From Pyrrhoderma lamaoense (Eukaryota; Basidiomycota; Agaricomycetes; Hymenochaetales; Hymenochaetaceae), in contig NBAZ01000003.1 in the NCBI GenBank assembly GCA_002794735.1, forward strand, positions 2,046,001-2,110,000: a DNA stretch of 64,000 nt, given 5' to 3'. The first letter of the stretch is position 1, and the number at the start of each line of letters is the position of its first letter. The translations under genes and the position numbers were made by a program. Under the pieces are notes generated by a model that was not told the DNA's origin, did no database searches, and saw only the letters and a list, made by a program, of their open reading frames with translations. This document shows positions 1-12,018 of this stretch, one piece after another.

Positions 1-335
1 TAGGTTCTTGATGTGAGGTCCTTCCATTCAATCCATCCTGAGCTTCTGCTCTGGAGACCGAATCGCTAATTTTATGAAGTTTTGAGGTATTTCGCGTGAT
101 CGGGGCGGGGAACGGGACCTGAACCCTATAGAAGAGTAGAAAATAATTGAGAACCCACAGATACGAGAATAGGACTTTGGAATATATAAAAGTCATGAAA
201 AGTCTTGTGAGGGAATGCAGGAAAAGATTTATAAGGATCAGAACAGCATGTTCTTTCACTGATCGGATTACAATAACGTATCACGCAAAATACATGTCCA
301 GGATCGATGTTCGATAGAGGCGTATATAGGATTAT
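1..335. other. Left edge, downstream of the WW-domain gene
   Basis: No convincing coding frame is visible. This is probably the 3' untranslated region or a further 3' exon of the WW-domain gene that starts at 1660 on the minus strand, since that gene's last residues do not look like a natural end. Confidence 0.4.
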
Positions 336-1660
336 TCATGGTCGTGGACCAAAAACGTAGAAACCAGAGAGAGATGCGATGCGATAACGTACTTCTGTGA
401 GGTAGTGACACATTGTTGACTCCCATAGGAGGTGACAAGTCTCTGGGTCGATCCGTGGTACGGGGGGCTCACTTGGAGAATCTCTATCATGGCGATGCAT
501 CCGGCTTCGTAAATCTTCGACAAGCCAGGCGTCACGCCTTGTTTCACGTTCGGTTGCAGAAGGACCGACTTTGAAAGTCTCACGAGCATTATAGAGCTCG
601 TTAGAATTTTCTGAAAGGCTGTCTCTACGTGAACGCGTGTTTTCACTCCGACGTCCCAAGTCTTCTTTTTCTGAACGGGACTGTCTCTGTGAACTTGATG
701 GTTCCCAGTGGTTGTCGTTATGTTTTGACGTATCAGGAGAATCATCCCGACGACCTCTATGGGAACTTCTTGTACTCATGCTTTCAGTATTATTGCTAGG
801 ACGATAATGGCGGTCACTGAACGTAAGAACAGGACTAGCAGCCCTGTTAGATACTCTGGCATCAGATTCCCTTTCAGTAAGCACCTCATAAGACATTCTA
901 GTAGCTCTGTCATCTAGTTGCGAGTCTCGAAGTTCATTGGTGTGTCTAGTACCGATAGGTGATTCCTTACCAGTAGCAGAGGGTCTTTCCCACTGAGTAA
1001 CCCCGGTCCTAGAATTATAATAGTATGGTATCTTGTCACCTGAAGTGGAATATCGAATTTCCCAGTCTGGTGGTAAGATTTCTGTCGCCGCGGGTCGAGA
1101 GGCGTTACTGCGCCTTCTACCCCCATCTCTGTCCCGGTCTCTTTCATGGAGACGTCTGGGCTCAGACATAGCACTTGCACCTACTAATTCTGAGTTTGCT
1201 TGATTGCGGGCACGTAAAGATACCGGGGCAGTCACTGGCTTAGGAGGAAGAGCGTGTTTTAATGGAGGTTGTACTGGACCTGGTTTTGATGGTTTACTAG
1301 AAACTTGTGTGGCAGGTGACTCGGCTGAAGGCGTATGCTCTGCTTTCGGCTCAATTAGAACTGGGTCAGTCATTTGAGACGACAGTTTGGCCAAAGACTC
1401 TGAGTTAGCAGTTTCTTGTAGATTTTTGTCACCTGCAATTTCTTCTTGCGTTCTTGATTTGAAAGCAGCTAGTTCTTCCATGTCATCTTGTTCGCCACCT
1501 ATTGAGACTACATCGTCGTTCTCTGCTCCTGTTTTGTGGCCTTCACCTGTAAGAATAGTCATATACTGAATTGGCTAAGATTAATTTTATAGATTGTGTG
1601 CTTACCAAAGTACTCATCCTCTATGCCACCCCAATCAAGTTCTTCAGCTTCGTCTGCCAT
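336..1660 (-). CDS. WW-domain protein, Arg/Ser-rich
   Basis: Two exons are seen on the minus strand. Exon 1 (1606-1660) begins MADEAEELDWGGIEDEYFG; after a 59-nt intron with donor GTAAGC and acceptor ACAG, exon 2 starts at 1546 and runs in frame to a stop at 336. A single WW domain lies around residues 180-215: it starts LPPDWEIRYS, has a YYYN aromatic block and closes with the second Trp in TQWERP, the arrangement that binds Pro-rich ligands. The rest is low-complexity, acidic at the N-terminus and rich in Arg, Ser and Asp afterwards, with many RR/RS pairs. That suggests a nuclear, RNA- or transcription-related adaptor, but the family is not recognised. The last 20-30 residues look unlike the rest, and a GTACGT donor sits near 396, so the true 3' end may involve another exon. 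Confidence 0.7.
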
Positions 1661-2058
1661 AGTTCGTTCTCGTCTGCTGTCGTTGAGTGAAGTGAACACT
1701 GAAATGGGACGTGAAGAGTAGTGTTTATGTCACAAGGCGCGCGTTACTTTCAAGACTTTAAGCCCAGATCTGACGTAATTACTATTATATATGGAAAATA
1801 CACTGATAATTGCTATCTGAGACTGGCTGAAAATTGGCAGTAAATTTGATTCAATGTTGACTCTGATACATTTAATTAGAATGCTACAGCGAGTGAGATA
1901 ACCATCCGAAGAGAAAAGTGAACCAATATACTAGAGATGTAGAACACAGAGGGTATGTATGAAGTGAGAAAAGAAAACCCATCCAAAAAATATGAGAGTA
2001 TATAGATGAGTTATGATATAAAGTAAAATGAGTGGATAGATATTTTGAGAACAAGAGT
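1661..2058. other. Intergenic, promoter of WW gene and 3' end of DOCK gene
   Basis: About 400 bases between two minus-strand genes. It is AT-rich with no coding frame or RNA gene that I can recognise. Confidence 0.5.
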
Positions 2059-5000
2059 TTAAACATCTCTTCCGTTTCGACCATCACGTCCCTCACGGCC
2101 GTGACGGCCAAAATTCAGACTTCCGAGTCGAGAAAATCTTCCTTTGATAGATCCGATGCTACTCCCAATATTTGAGGTCATCATGGACATAGCACCACTA
2201 GCAATGCTTGGAGCTGGAAGTGTAGAAGCAACATTAACATATGAACCTTGAGGAGAGCCGGTAGTGACATAATCCCCTGGTCCCGTATGAAGACCAAATC
2301 CTGAATCAGATCCCGAGTTTGCACTCGGACCGGGGCCCACAGCAACGCCATGAAAACCGTGTCTAGCGAGATGTGCAAGGTTCCGCTGCAAAGGAGTTTG
2401 TTTACTGTGAGGAACGGAATTGCTGTAACATTAGTCATTGAACCGGAGCCATTGTCATGAACAGTCTGCGTTCGTACTGAAACGGGAGAAGAGGGTGGAG
2501 GAGTGACGACTGAACGCCCAAGATGAAGAGGGGGAAGGTAGAAATTTTTTGACCGTGCTGTTACTCCCGTTACGTTTGAGGCCTGAGAACGATTGCGCTC
2601 ATGGAGACGCGTCAATGATCCAATAGTTTGTGGAGGAAAACGTGAAGCTGGAGAAATAGAAGGTGCGATGGGCGAAATATCCAATGCCAAGCGATGAAGC
2701 TCTTCACTAAAACTAGAACGGAAATAACGCTCAAGACTGTAATGCAGGTTCTGCATTTCTGTTGGGCACAATGAACCGTGAAGCTTAATACAGCTATCGA
2801 TAACTCTAATCTTGAAAATCAAACGTATCAGGCAAAGTTTTATCATATCTGTATCGAAAGACGAACCTGATCGTCTATAGCTTCTCGAAGCCTCTGTACC
2901 AAGTCACCTCGCTCCGGATTTTGCATGAGATACTCTGGAGATAGAAATGCATCACGGTATAGGGTGATACCTCCACTAGCGGGAGATTCTATTATACTAT
3001 TTAAAGTCATAGACAGAGCATTGGTTTGCACGGGTTGTCCTGACTTAGCCAGAGCTGAGTATTTTACTCTCAAAGTGTTTAAGTCCTTTGTTCTCTGCTC
3101 TACATCAATGATTGCGCTCTCAAGTGGCGATATCTCTATAGATTGTATGTCGATAACCTCAGACCTCCTTAAAACAGTCGGAAAAGTCTCTTCGGTCGTT
3201 AGGTAAGTCTTGATAATCCAAGTTTCCTCTTCTCCATTCAAACCAACTTTGGTAACGGGTCGTTGACAACTGAACACGTTTATTCCGCTGTCAAAAGAGA
3301 TGAGAAATATATAAGAGCAACGAGTGGTATCATTCATTCTTACCTATGTTCATGGTACATTCGAACAGCCGTAGGAACATCAGGGTTGTTAAATATTGGA
3401 AGTGTTTTATCGGGTTCAGGAGAAACAGCAGTACATTGAATATACTGCTCGGCTCCAAATTTTATGTCCACTGGCGGATCCCCCATGGTACGCAAAAGCT
3501 GAGATCCGGGATGCTTATTTAACATTCGTTCGCAGAAAGCTCCAAATTTCTCCCATTCATACCCTCGATACTGTATAAAGGTGACAAACTTGTATTTATA
3601 TTTGAGATCACGATAGTCATCCGGATAGAACGTACTATGAATTGCTTATTCCTGATGGCTACAGGGAATGATGCACCATAAAATGTAACACGAAATAGTC
3701 AGGATAATATCTTTGGTCGGTCACTATGAGCTCAAGAAGCTGTGCCTTGTGACGAAGTATCTCAGCCAGGCGAGTACTGTATGATCGTGTTATTCACTTT
3801 GAATGAAGCATTAAGTAAGACACAAGCTCACTAGTTGTAGGTGACGGTCGAGTGCTGGTAAATCAAGTCATCACATATTTCGATTGCCTTCTCCCATGCT
3901 TTCCCTTTACCTGTCTATTAGTTAGCACAGAGTATAACGTGTATGGAATAAGAAAAATAAATACCAAGATAATCCAAAATTAGTAAGCAAAGCGTCTCCT
4001 TGCGATGAAATTGTGACTGGCGGGGTAAGCCGAGATCTTCCATAGGCTCAACATAAGAGTCAAGGTCCCAGGTGTGCAGATCAGAGTGCAATTTTAGAGT
4101 CAAAGCTGCCTCTACATAATTCAAACTCTGAAGATGCATCTGAAGAGAATTGTTAGCTGAGATATGAGAACAAAAGAAAATGTCTACATTAACTAGCTGA
4201 TGAACGTATTTAATATAGATCTCATCTCGACCGATACGGCGAATAAAGTTCATCAAACGCAGCTAAAAGGTAATTAAGAATTGTGATCTAGTCTTATCAA
4301 GAAAAGACAAAAGAACGAACCGTGGCAATCACTCTATCATCGGCGAACTCTTCTCCTTCCGGTAACGCGCGAACATTGAGGAGTAGCTCAAGGAATAAGT
4401 CTACTGAATCTAAGAAACTGGATACTCTCTGCCGTAATTGTTCATCGACGTAGGAAGAATCAAATAGACGTCGGAGCTGTGTTATAAAATATGTACGTGA
4501 GATATCGTCACCCTTACTATCCGACATATATAGATTATCGAGCTTGTTGACTAGCTCATTTTCGATGTCATCAAAGTTTCCCGAGAGCTGATACTCTGAT
4601 ACAATCATACTGTATAAAATCTGAACAGCATTACTTCGAAGCTGGTCATGATGACTCAAACACAGATTGACGACATGTCCAACCAGAGTGATCATAGCAA
4701 CTTGATACCCCTAGAAGAGACTGTCCTTAGTATAGAAACAGTTGTTCTATATGATGAAGCTTACTCCATATCTTGTCACCGCACCAGCCTCAGCTGAAAT
4801 TTGTTCTGGCCATCCGAGCGAGTCCCATAATCTCAGTAGAATGGTGGCACCTTCTCCGCGAATATCTCCTGCAAGACGCCATACAGCTCTACGTTTCTGA
4901 TTCGATGAGAATATATGAATGGACTTGATAGTATTGATCAGGTGCTATCACATACCTGTGGACTGAATTCCTCAATGATAAGTTGATCTGACGAAAGTAA

Positions 5001-8000
5001 CTTCAGCAACATATAAAGAGCCTCCCTCCAAACACCCTTATTGAAAGTCTCCACTTCATCTTGCTCGGGATGAAATCACGTTCAAGAAGTTGAGCAACAG
5101 GGTCTGCCATTTTTATCAACACTTTGTGTGCAAGGATATTAACATTCAGCCAGGTGTTTGGAAATGCTTCATTATCCAAAATGGAGCAAGCGACTTTAAA
5201 AAACGAAGATATGAGATTCGCAAAGTTATCCTTTCCTTCTATCTCAAGGCTTGCCTCCAAAAAGTTTAGTATGTCTTTCTTAGGAGAAGAAAGTACAAGC
5301 ACGAGGAATACAATAGCGGTCTCTGCCAAGGTACAATTGAAAACGGACACCTGCATGGACTGACTAGATGATGCAGCTATCTCGCGCTCTGTACTTGGTG
5401 CATGAGCAAACAAGGAAAAGGGGTATGATTCAGGGAAACTGATGGGCACAACAGACGCTAGAGATAGACCTGATTTTGTCCTTTCCAATGCCTTGATAGA
5501 GTCCTCATTCTGGAATTCCCTGTATGAGTCAAGTAATCTAACATGACGCTCTTCAGTATACTAAAACTATGTCACAATCATCGTGATACTTACCTTGGCA
5601 TTAATGATAAAAGATACTCGACGTTGTCTTGTTCCTGCCTTAAGAGATTACGATCGGCTGCTATACTAGGGTTGACAAGATTCTGTTGAAGTTTATCTAG
5701 CATGACAGCAATTATTGTCACACAAAGACGAATGCTCTCTAGCCAACCCACTCTTGCATTATCACGGGCACTTTCCGAATCTCCTGCACTGGTCTGTGTA
5801 TATTCGTCAAATCGACCAAAATGAGGTTTTATCCAGATAACTACAGCTTCCACTAGAAGGGATCGAGAAGTGGGAATATCAAAGAGGAAACCTTTGACAA
5901 CTTGAAGATACATAATCAACTTCCATATAACCACCTTTCCCTTCGCATGGCCGAGAGAATTAGCAAAACTTGTAACACTTGATACAAGCTCCACGGTAGG
6001 GAAGACTTTTGCTAGTTCGGGAAGAATGGACGTAAAATGTTGTAAAGCTATCGTCTGCGTTCCGATGATAGAAGCTGGTGAAGTTGTCGACATCATACGA
6101 TTTATCTCGGATAGATGGACTAGTAATTCACGCTTGAAAGTCGACTCAAGATGCTCTGTGGTCGCCCCACCAATCCCAGCTTCTTTTATTTTCTGCAACT
6201 CTCGAGATCGAACGATGAATTTAATGAGGTAGTGCCATACTTTCAGGGCAGCGCGTAAGGCCATTGCGTTCTCGGAAGACGATGGATCCGAGATGAGCCG
6301 ATTTAAAGACTGGATCATGTGTGTTGAAGCAGATGAGCAATTGAAGTGCTGTTCGATATAAACATCCAAAACGGGTTGGAAATTGCTGAAACGGCGATCC
6401 TGAACAATACCTAACACCGTGACTAAAGCGTTGAATACTAATCCGTCCATTTCTCCACCGAGGTTGCTTGGTGAAATCAAAATAGCGAATAAGGAATCGA
6501 AAATATCACGCAGGAATTTGACAATCTCCACCTCCCCGACGAAGGTGAATTTTGATAGAACAGTTGAAAGAACTTCCTTATCACGGATCTGATTCCAATT
6601 GAGAAGGCTCAAGAGAACTTGGTTTTGAGTGAACTTTGAAGAACAAAGGGATGAGCGTATGACGAGATTATCACGTATAGGGGGACAAATTCTTATCAAG
6701 TCAGAATCTATCGAAAGACTTTCAACTCGTTGGGCTCCTACAGTCCAAGGTAATTTCGTCAGGTAGACAGAAGGAAGGATCTGATTAACCGTTGAGATCC
6801 TGTACAGTACTAGAGTATGACTACCGTCCTCCAGGAATGCACGATTTTCAGGCAGCAAGGGAAGAAAAGCGAACGCAAAGGGCCGCTCCAGCTCGCCAAC
6901 ACCACCCCGTGTTGCTGGACGATCTCGTGAGCTGCGATGGCGAAAAGTAAAATAAAGGTGCCAATTCGGTGGCTCATTCAGTGGTAGTTGTAGTTTTAGC
7001 AGCTCCCCAAAGGTGGGCATGTTGTTTCTCTGGAAGACTATAGAGTGGAACTGCGTCACGGGCTGTTCTCCACTTCCCTGGGAGATTCCCCTCTCGATAG
7101 TATTTCCTAGATGGTCTCTAAGTTCCACGGTGACCTGTACATTGTTGTTTGACGTCGATATCGATCCTCTAGTGAAATTCGTTACGCTAAGTCGAGCACT
7201 ACTAGCGGAAGTAAAGAATTCACCACTCCATAATTTGATATACATCTCATTACGTATGTCCCCAGGGAATACAACGTCAGGAAATCCAAGACGAGCAGTT
7301 AAAGGGACGTTGATCAATAATGACGGATTCTCCCGTACGATAGTCTTTGCATCGCCATGGAAGACTTTTATCGAGACTGCTAGCATTTCGGCTCTGCGAC
7401 GAGAAGGATCAGCTAATCTACAGAGAACGAAAGTGTTACTACCATACCGAGGTGATTTCTCGAACTCCTTTGTATTATTCGCTATAATATCTTGATGCAA
7501 CATAGAATATATTGACTCATTCGTTGAAACATAGATCGGCATTGTGTGTTCCTTCTGAGATGCTGCTTCGCCATGATCTAATATGAATTCACGGAGCTGA
7601 GAAAGTTCAAGAACGGCACAACCAAATGGCCGTCTGAAGTGTCCTACTGAAGATCCTTCAGATACTGAACCAGATCTCCCCATTAATGTAGTGGGCCCGT
7701 TTAGTGTCGTGGTGGACTCTGATCGTGTTTGGGCGTGACTCATACCATCTCGATATGAGCTCTCTGACCCTCGCCTAGGATTATCAGCCGGGGTACTTGA
7801 GTTGAAGTTGTTAGTGATCTTAAGAGCACCATTACGGATAATCTTGCATACTAAGTAGATAGGCTCTTGAATATCAGCTTGGACAAGATCCGTAAATAGA
7901 GTTCTTATACGAGCTGATGGGTCACGAGCAAGAACGCCATTATGATTCAGAAAGGCACAAAAATCTTCAGTCACAAAGCGCATATCATTTTTGTTATATA

Positions 8001-9368
8001 GAGAAAAATAGAGTTCCGCGGTCTCTCCAGGAGAACAGGGGGACGCAACAAAAGCACGCAGATCTAAGAAAACATGGTAAAACTTTGCTGATGTGGTTTT
8101 TGTTGGTTGAGACGGTGCCAATGAGCCAAGAATACGAGAGGCACCACGAGGTCTACCAGGGTCAGGGAAAACAGAACCTGTAGTCGTTGCTGAGCTTCCC
8201 GCCGAGGTAAACTCTGCTGCAGCACCTAATGTTGGTATTTTTGAATCAGGAGAAACGTCCATGTATGCTAAGGCTACCTGCATAGCATACATCCGCACTG
8301 CACTAACCCAGCTTCGTGGATCGGTTTCACCCTCGACATCGACCGTAACTAGACCACCCCAGGTTGGATGTCTAACGATGATATCCAGACCTTGTACGAT
8401 ATTCCCACTTACAAGTCTACCCACACAGTCCCGCCGGAGATTAACAGTTTCTTCTGCACTGAGGGTCTGGGCAAGGAGCTGTCTTCTGCCTAAATGAAGA
8501 GATTCGATGTGCTCTCGGACAACATAAAATAACTTGTAATCACGCCGGGCAAGGTATAAAAACATAAGGTTGTGCCATTCCCTTAAGGCTGAGGCGATTT
8601 CATCGATAATTGGCTGTTCTTGGCCAGAAGCAGTATCATCTCCGGATTTGAGAGACGGACGAGGAGGCAATGGTTTGAAAGGCTGGGACTCTGTGGGAGA
8701 CTGAGAACGAATGCTTGGAGGATAGACGGGCAAGCCTGCCCTTGAAGAGTTGGCTTGATCTGGCGGAGGTCCTAGCCTGAAAGACTTTCGTCCCTGATCT
8801 GTTTCCTCCTCCTCCTCTTTCAGTGTCTCCATTTCCCGCCGAATTGATGGGTCTCTACCATTGACCTGAGATGCCATATCTGCCAGACGACCCTCTGCAT
8901 CTGAAAGTTCATCCCGAACATGGATATGTGATGCAGGGAATATACCGATGAATACTTGCTGAGTTTCTGCTGCTTTTGTAGCTTTAGAAGAAGATGGGTC
9001 AGAAGCAGCAGACCAATTTATTGGTGGCCGACGAGTTGTGCAAACAACATAGCTTATATACAGTTAAAACCAAATTAGATACTTGATAAAATCACGACAC
9101 ACCCTCGATACCATACACCTTCACATTCCTTTCCTTTGGGTGTATACTTCTCAAATGCATAAATTTCGTCTCCAACTTCGAGAGATACAACATCTCTATG
9201 AGAAAATTCTCCTTCTGACCCTTCCGTTACCGTCGAAAGGCGTGCTATTCGACCAGACACACGGGTGTCACGTTGACCGGGTGAAAGGGGATGAACAGCA
9301 TATCCGTAAACAATTAATGAAAGAGGCTCCCAGACACCTCGGCGCTGAGTCGCCGACGACGGTAACAT
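2059..9368 (-). CDS. DCK1: DOCK-family Rho/Rac guanine nucleotide exchange factor (Dck1-like)
   Basis: This is a large multi-exon gene of about 1,900 codons, matching the length of yeast Dck1. Exon 1 (9103-9368; ATG at 9368) encodes an SH3-like segment that joins at 9052 through the splice WYRG|YVV, a DOCK SH3 signature. Exon 2 (5594-9052) is one open frame of 1,153 codons; it covers the linker, the C2-like DHR1 region and the start of the helical middle. Exons below 5537 encode the rest of the armadillo region and the DHR2 catalytic region. Recognisable DHR2 strings are NYVEAALTLKLHS, GKGKAWEKAIEICDDLI, YRGYEWEKFGAFCERML, QYIQC and EMQNLHYSLERYFR. By family knowledge DHR2 loads GTP on Rac/Cdc42-type GTPases together with an ELMO partner. 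The frame breaks by one base near 3692 and 5060 and probably near 2423. It is divergent from WDR83, with starts 300 bp apart. Confidence 0.88.
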
Positions 9369-9666
9369 TGAGCAAGCTTCGGGGAGAGTCGTGGTGTGCA
9401 AAGAAGCTGCTCCTCGACTCGGTACGGCTATTTTGAAGTCGCGATTAAGAACCCGCGAATAAACGTGTAACGGCGAGTGAGAGAACCTTACAACTCGGCA
9501 ACAACCTTCAACGTAGCTTTCGACAACGAGACCAATTTAGACAACGTCCAGCGTTAAAGTCTCACTTGAGTGCCCTCGCCACCAAACTCGGATGAACTGA
9601 TCCTTAATTTGACTTGATCGTTTCATATACCTCAATTATCAAAAGATCCACCTCCAATACGAGAGC
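9369..9666. promoter_or_regulatory. Divergent promoter between DOCK gene and WDR83
   Basis: The start codons of the DOCK gene (9368, minus) and the WDR83 gene (9667, plus) are about 300 bases apart, so both 5' untranslated regions and promoters must share this interval. No TATA box or named operator stands out. The assignment rests on gene arrangement only. Confidence 0.5.
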
Positions 9667-10833
9667 ATGGCACCTTCTCGGGGCCTTCGAGTTTGGCGCG
9701 AAACTTACATGTCACTCTCGACAGACACAAAGGGAGTGTGCATGTTGCTTGTTATGCAAAGGGATCTGCAAAATATGTGCTTACGGGAGGGCAAGATAGA
9801 AGTGTCAAACTTTGGAATCCTGCAACAGGTCTCGAGATAAAGACATATACGGGTCATGGCTACGAAGTACTCTCAATTACGGTGTGAGTGTTATCAAGGC
9901 TTAAAAGATCAATTTAAATATAAAAGGACCTATTATATCGATTAAAACTAGTTCGCATGATAATGTAAAGTTCGCCTCTTCAGGTGGTGATAGGTCTGTT
10001 TTTCTTTGGGATGTAATGGCAGGGACAACTACCAGAAGACTTTCTGGACACATGGGAAAGATTAATGCTGTTGCTTTTAACGATGATGCATCGGTTTTAG
10101 CTAGCGGTAAGTCTGACCCCTCATAGTCCAAAGACTGACAAGTTCATGACTTTGTGAAGGTTCTTACGATTCAACTGTCCGTCTATGGGACCTACGGTAG
10201 GTCTAGCTGTTCCTAGTAACTCAAATATCATTGTGCTTACACTTTTCATCCAGCGCACAGTCTCGACAGGCCATTCAAACCTTGGATGATGCTCGAGATG
10301 CAATACAGACTCTCTATGTGGGGTCCACCTATATCATGTCGGGTTCGGTAGATGGTCATATCCGTACATACGATTTGCGCATGGGTGAACTTCGAGCAGA
10401 CTACCTCGGCCAACCAGTGACATCTATTGTACCAACTCAGGATTCGCAGACAGTACTTGCCATGACATTGGATGCACACATACGTCTAATGGACATGAGC
10501 ACTGGCAGAATGCTCAACGATTTCACTGGGCATTCGAACTCATCTTATCGCTGCCGAGCTTGTTTCGGTCATGGTGAGGCTTCTGTCATATGCGGAGACG
10601 AGAATGGTCAGGTTTGGGCATGGGATCTTTTAGATGTGAGTAATAATTGCGGAAAAAGATTTCCTTCACTGCTTTCCGACAGGCTAAATATCTATCTAGG
10701 CAAAGCCCTTACAACCAAATCCTCCACCAAAGTCCATGAAAAAGTTATTACGTGGGTAGAGCACAATCCGTCGGACCCAGGAGAGTTGATCACTGCTAGC
10801 GCTGATGGTACAGTAAAAGTATGGAGAAATTGA
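9667..10833 (+). CDS. WDR83: WDR83/MORG1-like WD40 repeat protein
   Basis: The protein is a WD40 beta-propeller close to WDR83 (MORG1), a scaffold linked to MAPK signalling and found in spliceosome preparations in other eukaryotes. Exons are 9667-9883, 9952-10106, 10160-10196 and 10254 to 10833, the last with a probable intron at 10636-10698. Repeat hallmarks are visible in order: DRSVKLWN, GHGYEVLS, GGDRSVFLWD, GHMGKINAV, GSYDSTVRLWDL, QTLDDARDAI, GSVDGHIRTYDLRMG, DAHIRLMD, KVHEKVITWVEH and ADGTVKVW. The DEARD-like QTLDDARD and the YDLRMG strings are diagnostic of this subfamily. The only ATG upstream (9667) is out of frame with the first repeat by one base at a run of four G (9680-9683); a second one-base break is likely near 10732. 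The locus is probably functional if these are sequence errors. Confidence 0.88.
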
Positions 10834-10945
10834 ATTTCAAACTGCTTGAAGGAATATAGTACATGTCGATGAATAGAGAAGAAGCGATTATGGTCACCAC
10901 TTGCAACTGACTATTCGCGTATCGTCAATGAGATGTAGCGTACCA

Positions 10946-11500
10946 TCATCGTTTTGTTTGATTAGCAGCTTCTGTTCATAGGGCTTAAACATGTATGTTT
11001 TGTAATTTGGGATCATGAGATACGTACCGCGTCGTGTAGCATCTTCTAAAAGCTGAGTATCTACTGACTGCGCTGGGAGTTGTACATAACGAACAACAGA
11101 GCCTCGAATGAAACAGTTTTTCACTGCCATCTAATTAAAGACGCGTAAGCTGTTTCCGTACCAAAATGAGATAAGAATACCAACCATATGAGGGTGCCGA
11201 GCTTCATCCAACACTTTGATGTTATCCAATCGAATGTTAAGGAATCTACATATGGTCCAACATTCACGTATTACAGACAGTTCGCACTATTTCGTGTGTA
11301 AGCAGCATATACGTACTGGTCTACGGATTTGAGGACACCAGTAATGGAAAGGTCATTCTTGAGTTCGACCGTGACTGTCTGATCGGTGAGCGTCTTGAAC
11401 AGCGAAAAGATGAGCTACAATCAAGTAGAAAAAACGCGAAAGTTCAGTTTGGCACAATTGCACGGATACAACACAAATAATGTTTGAAGAGAATAACCAT
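10946..11500 (-). CDS. LSM2: U6 snRNA-associated Sm-like protein LSm2
   Basis: LSm2 is a subunit of the Lsm1-7 and Lsm2-8 rings, which act in mRNA decay and hold the 3' end of U6 snRNA. Five exons give a complete 96-residue protein, the family length: an ATG-only first exon (11498-11500), then 11317-11414, 11185-11245, 11038-11130 and 10946-10971. The Sm1 motif starts LIFSLFKTL and includes VELKNDLSITG; Sm2 is NCFIRGSVVRYVQLP, nearly identical to animals and plants. The protein ends REAANQTKR. All five exons join in frame with no frameshift. The gene lies tail-to-tail with WDR83, 113 bases apart. Splitting the start codon off as its own exon is unusual and is confirmed by the LSm2 N-terminus (Met followed directly by the leucine of exon 2). 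Confidence 0.95.
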
Positions 11501-12018
11501 CGAGTATAATCAACGAATGAACGTTGTTTCGTCTCTGCGAAGGGTCAATGCGATTTCTAGAATGGCCTCTTTATCTGTTTGTTGCCTCCTTAGCCCAAAG
11601 CATAGCGTGATGACTAATCCATTTTCAGGTGTATTGTGTTTAATTCTACTAATTTGTAATGATCTCGATCATTTTTTCACACCAGATCTTGGACAATTGA
11701 AAGATGAATTCAGCCGTGTATTCATGCTGTATTGGGTACAAATCAAGGGACGACACAAGGAAACAAGAAAGGTACGTGGAATCGATACAAAAACGGAGAA
11801 TATATGATAATAGATGTTAGAGAATCAAAAGAGGGATATGAAGAACATCGAGGAACCAGTTGCAGTGTCTATAGATAAAAAATATATAACAAAATAATGT
11901 ACAATATATTTACAAATGAGCTCAAGGCCCAAAAATGATATTCCAAGTATTTTATGCATCCACAATCACCCTACATAAAGTGATGTAACCTCTGCTGTCC
12001 ATAAGTCATTGTGAGGAC
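11501..12018. other. Intergenic, LSM2 promoter side
   Basis: About 520 bases upstream of LSM2 and downstream of the MedA-like gene. A 107-codon open frame on the plus strand (11484-11807) has no recognisable motif and overlaps the LSM2 start, so I treat it as chance. Confidence 0.5.

Noticed and set aside
2400..2500. A 44-nt or 55-nt intron near the DOCK 3' end
   Set aside because: GTACGA and GTTACA donors exist, but the frame NSVPHSKQTPLQRNLAHL looks coding; a one-base deletion is equally possible, so no intron is asserted.
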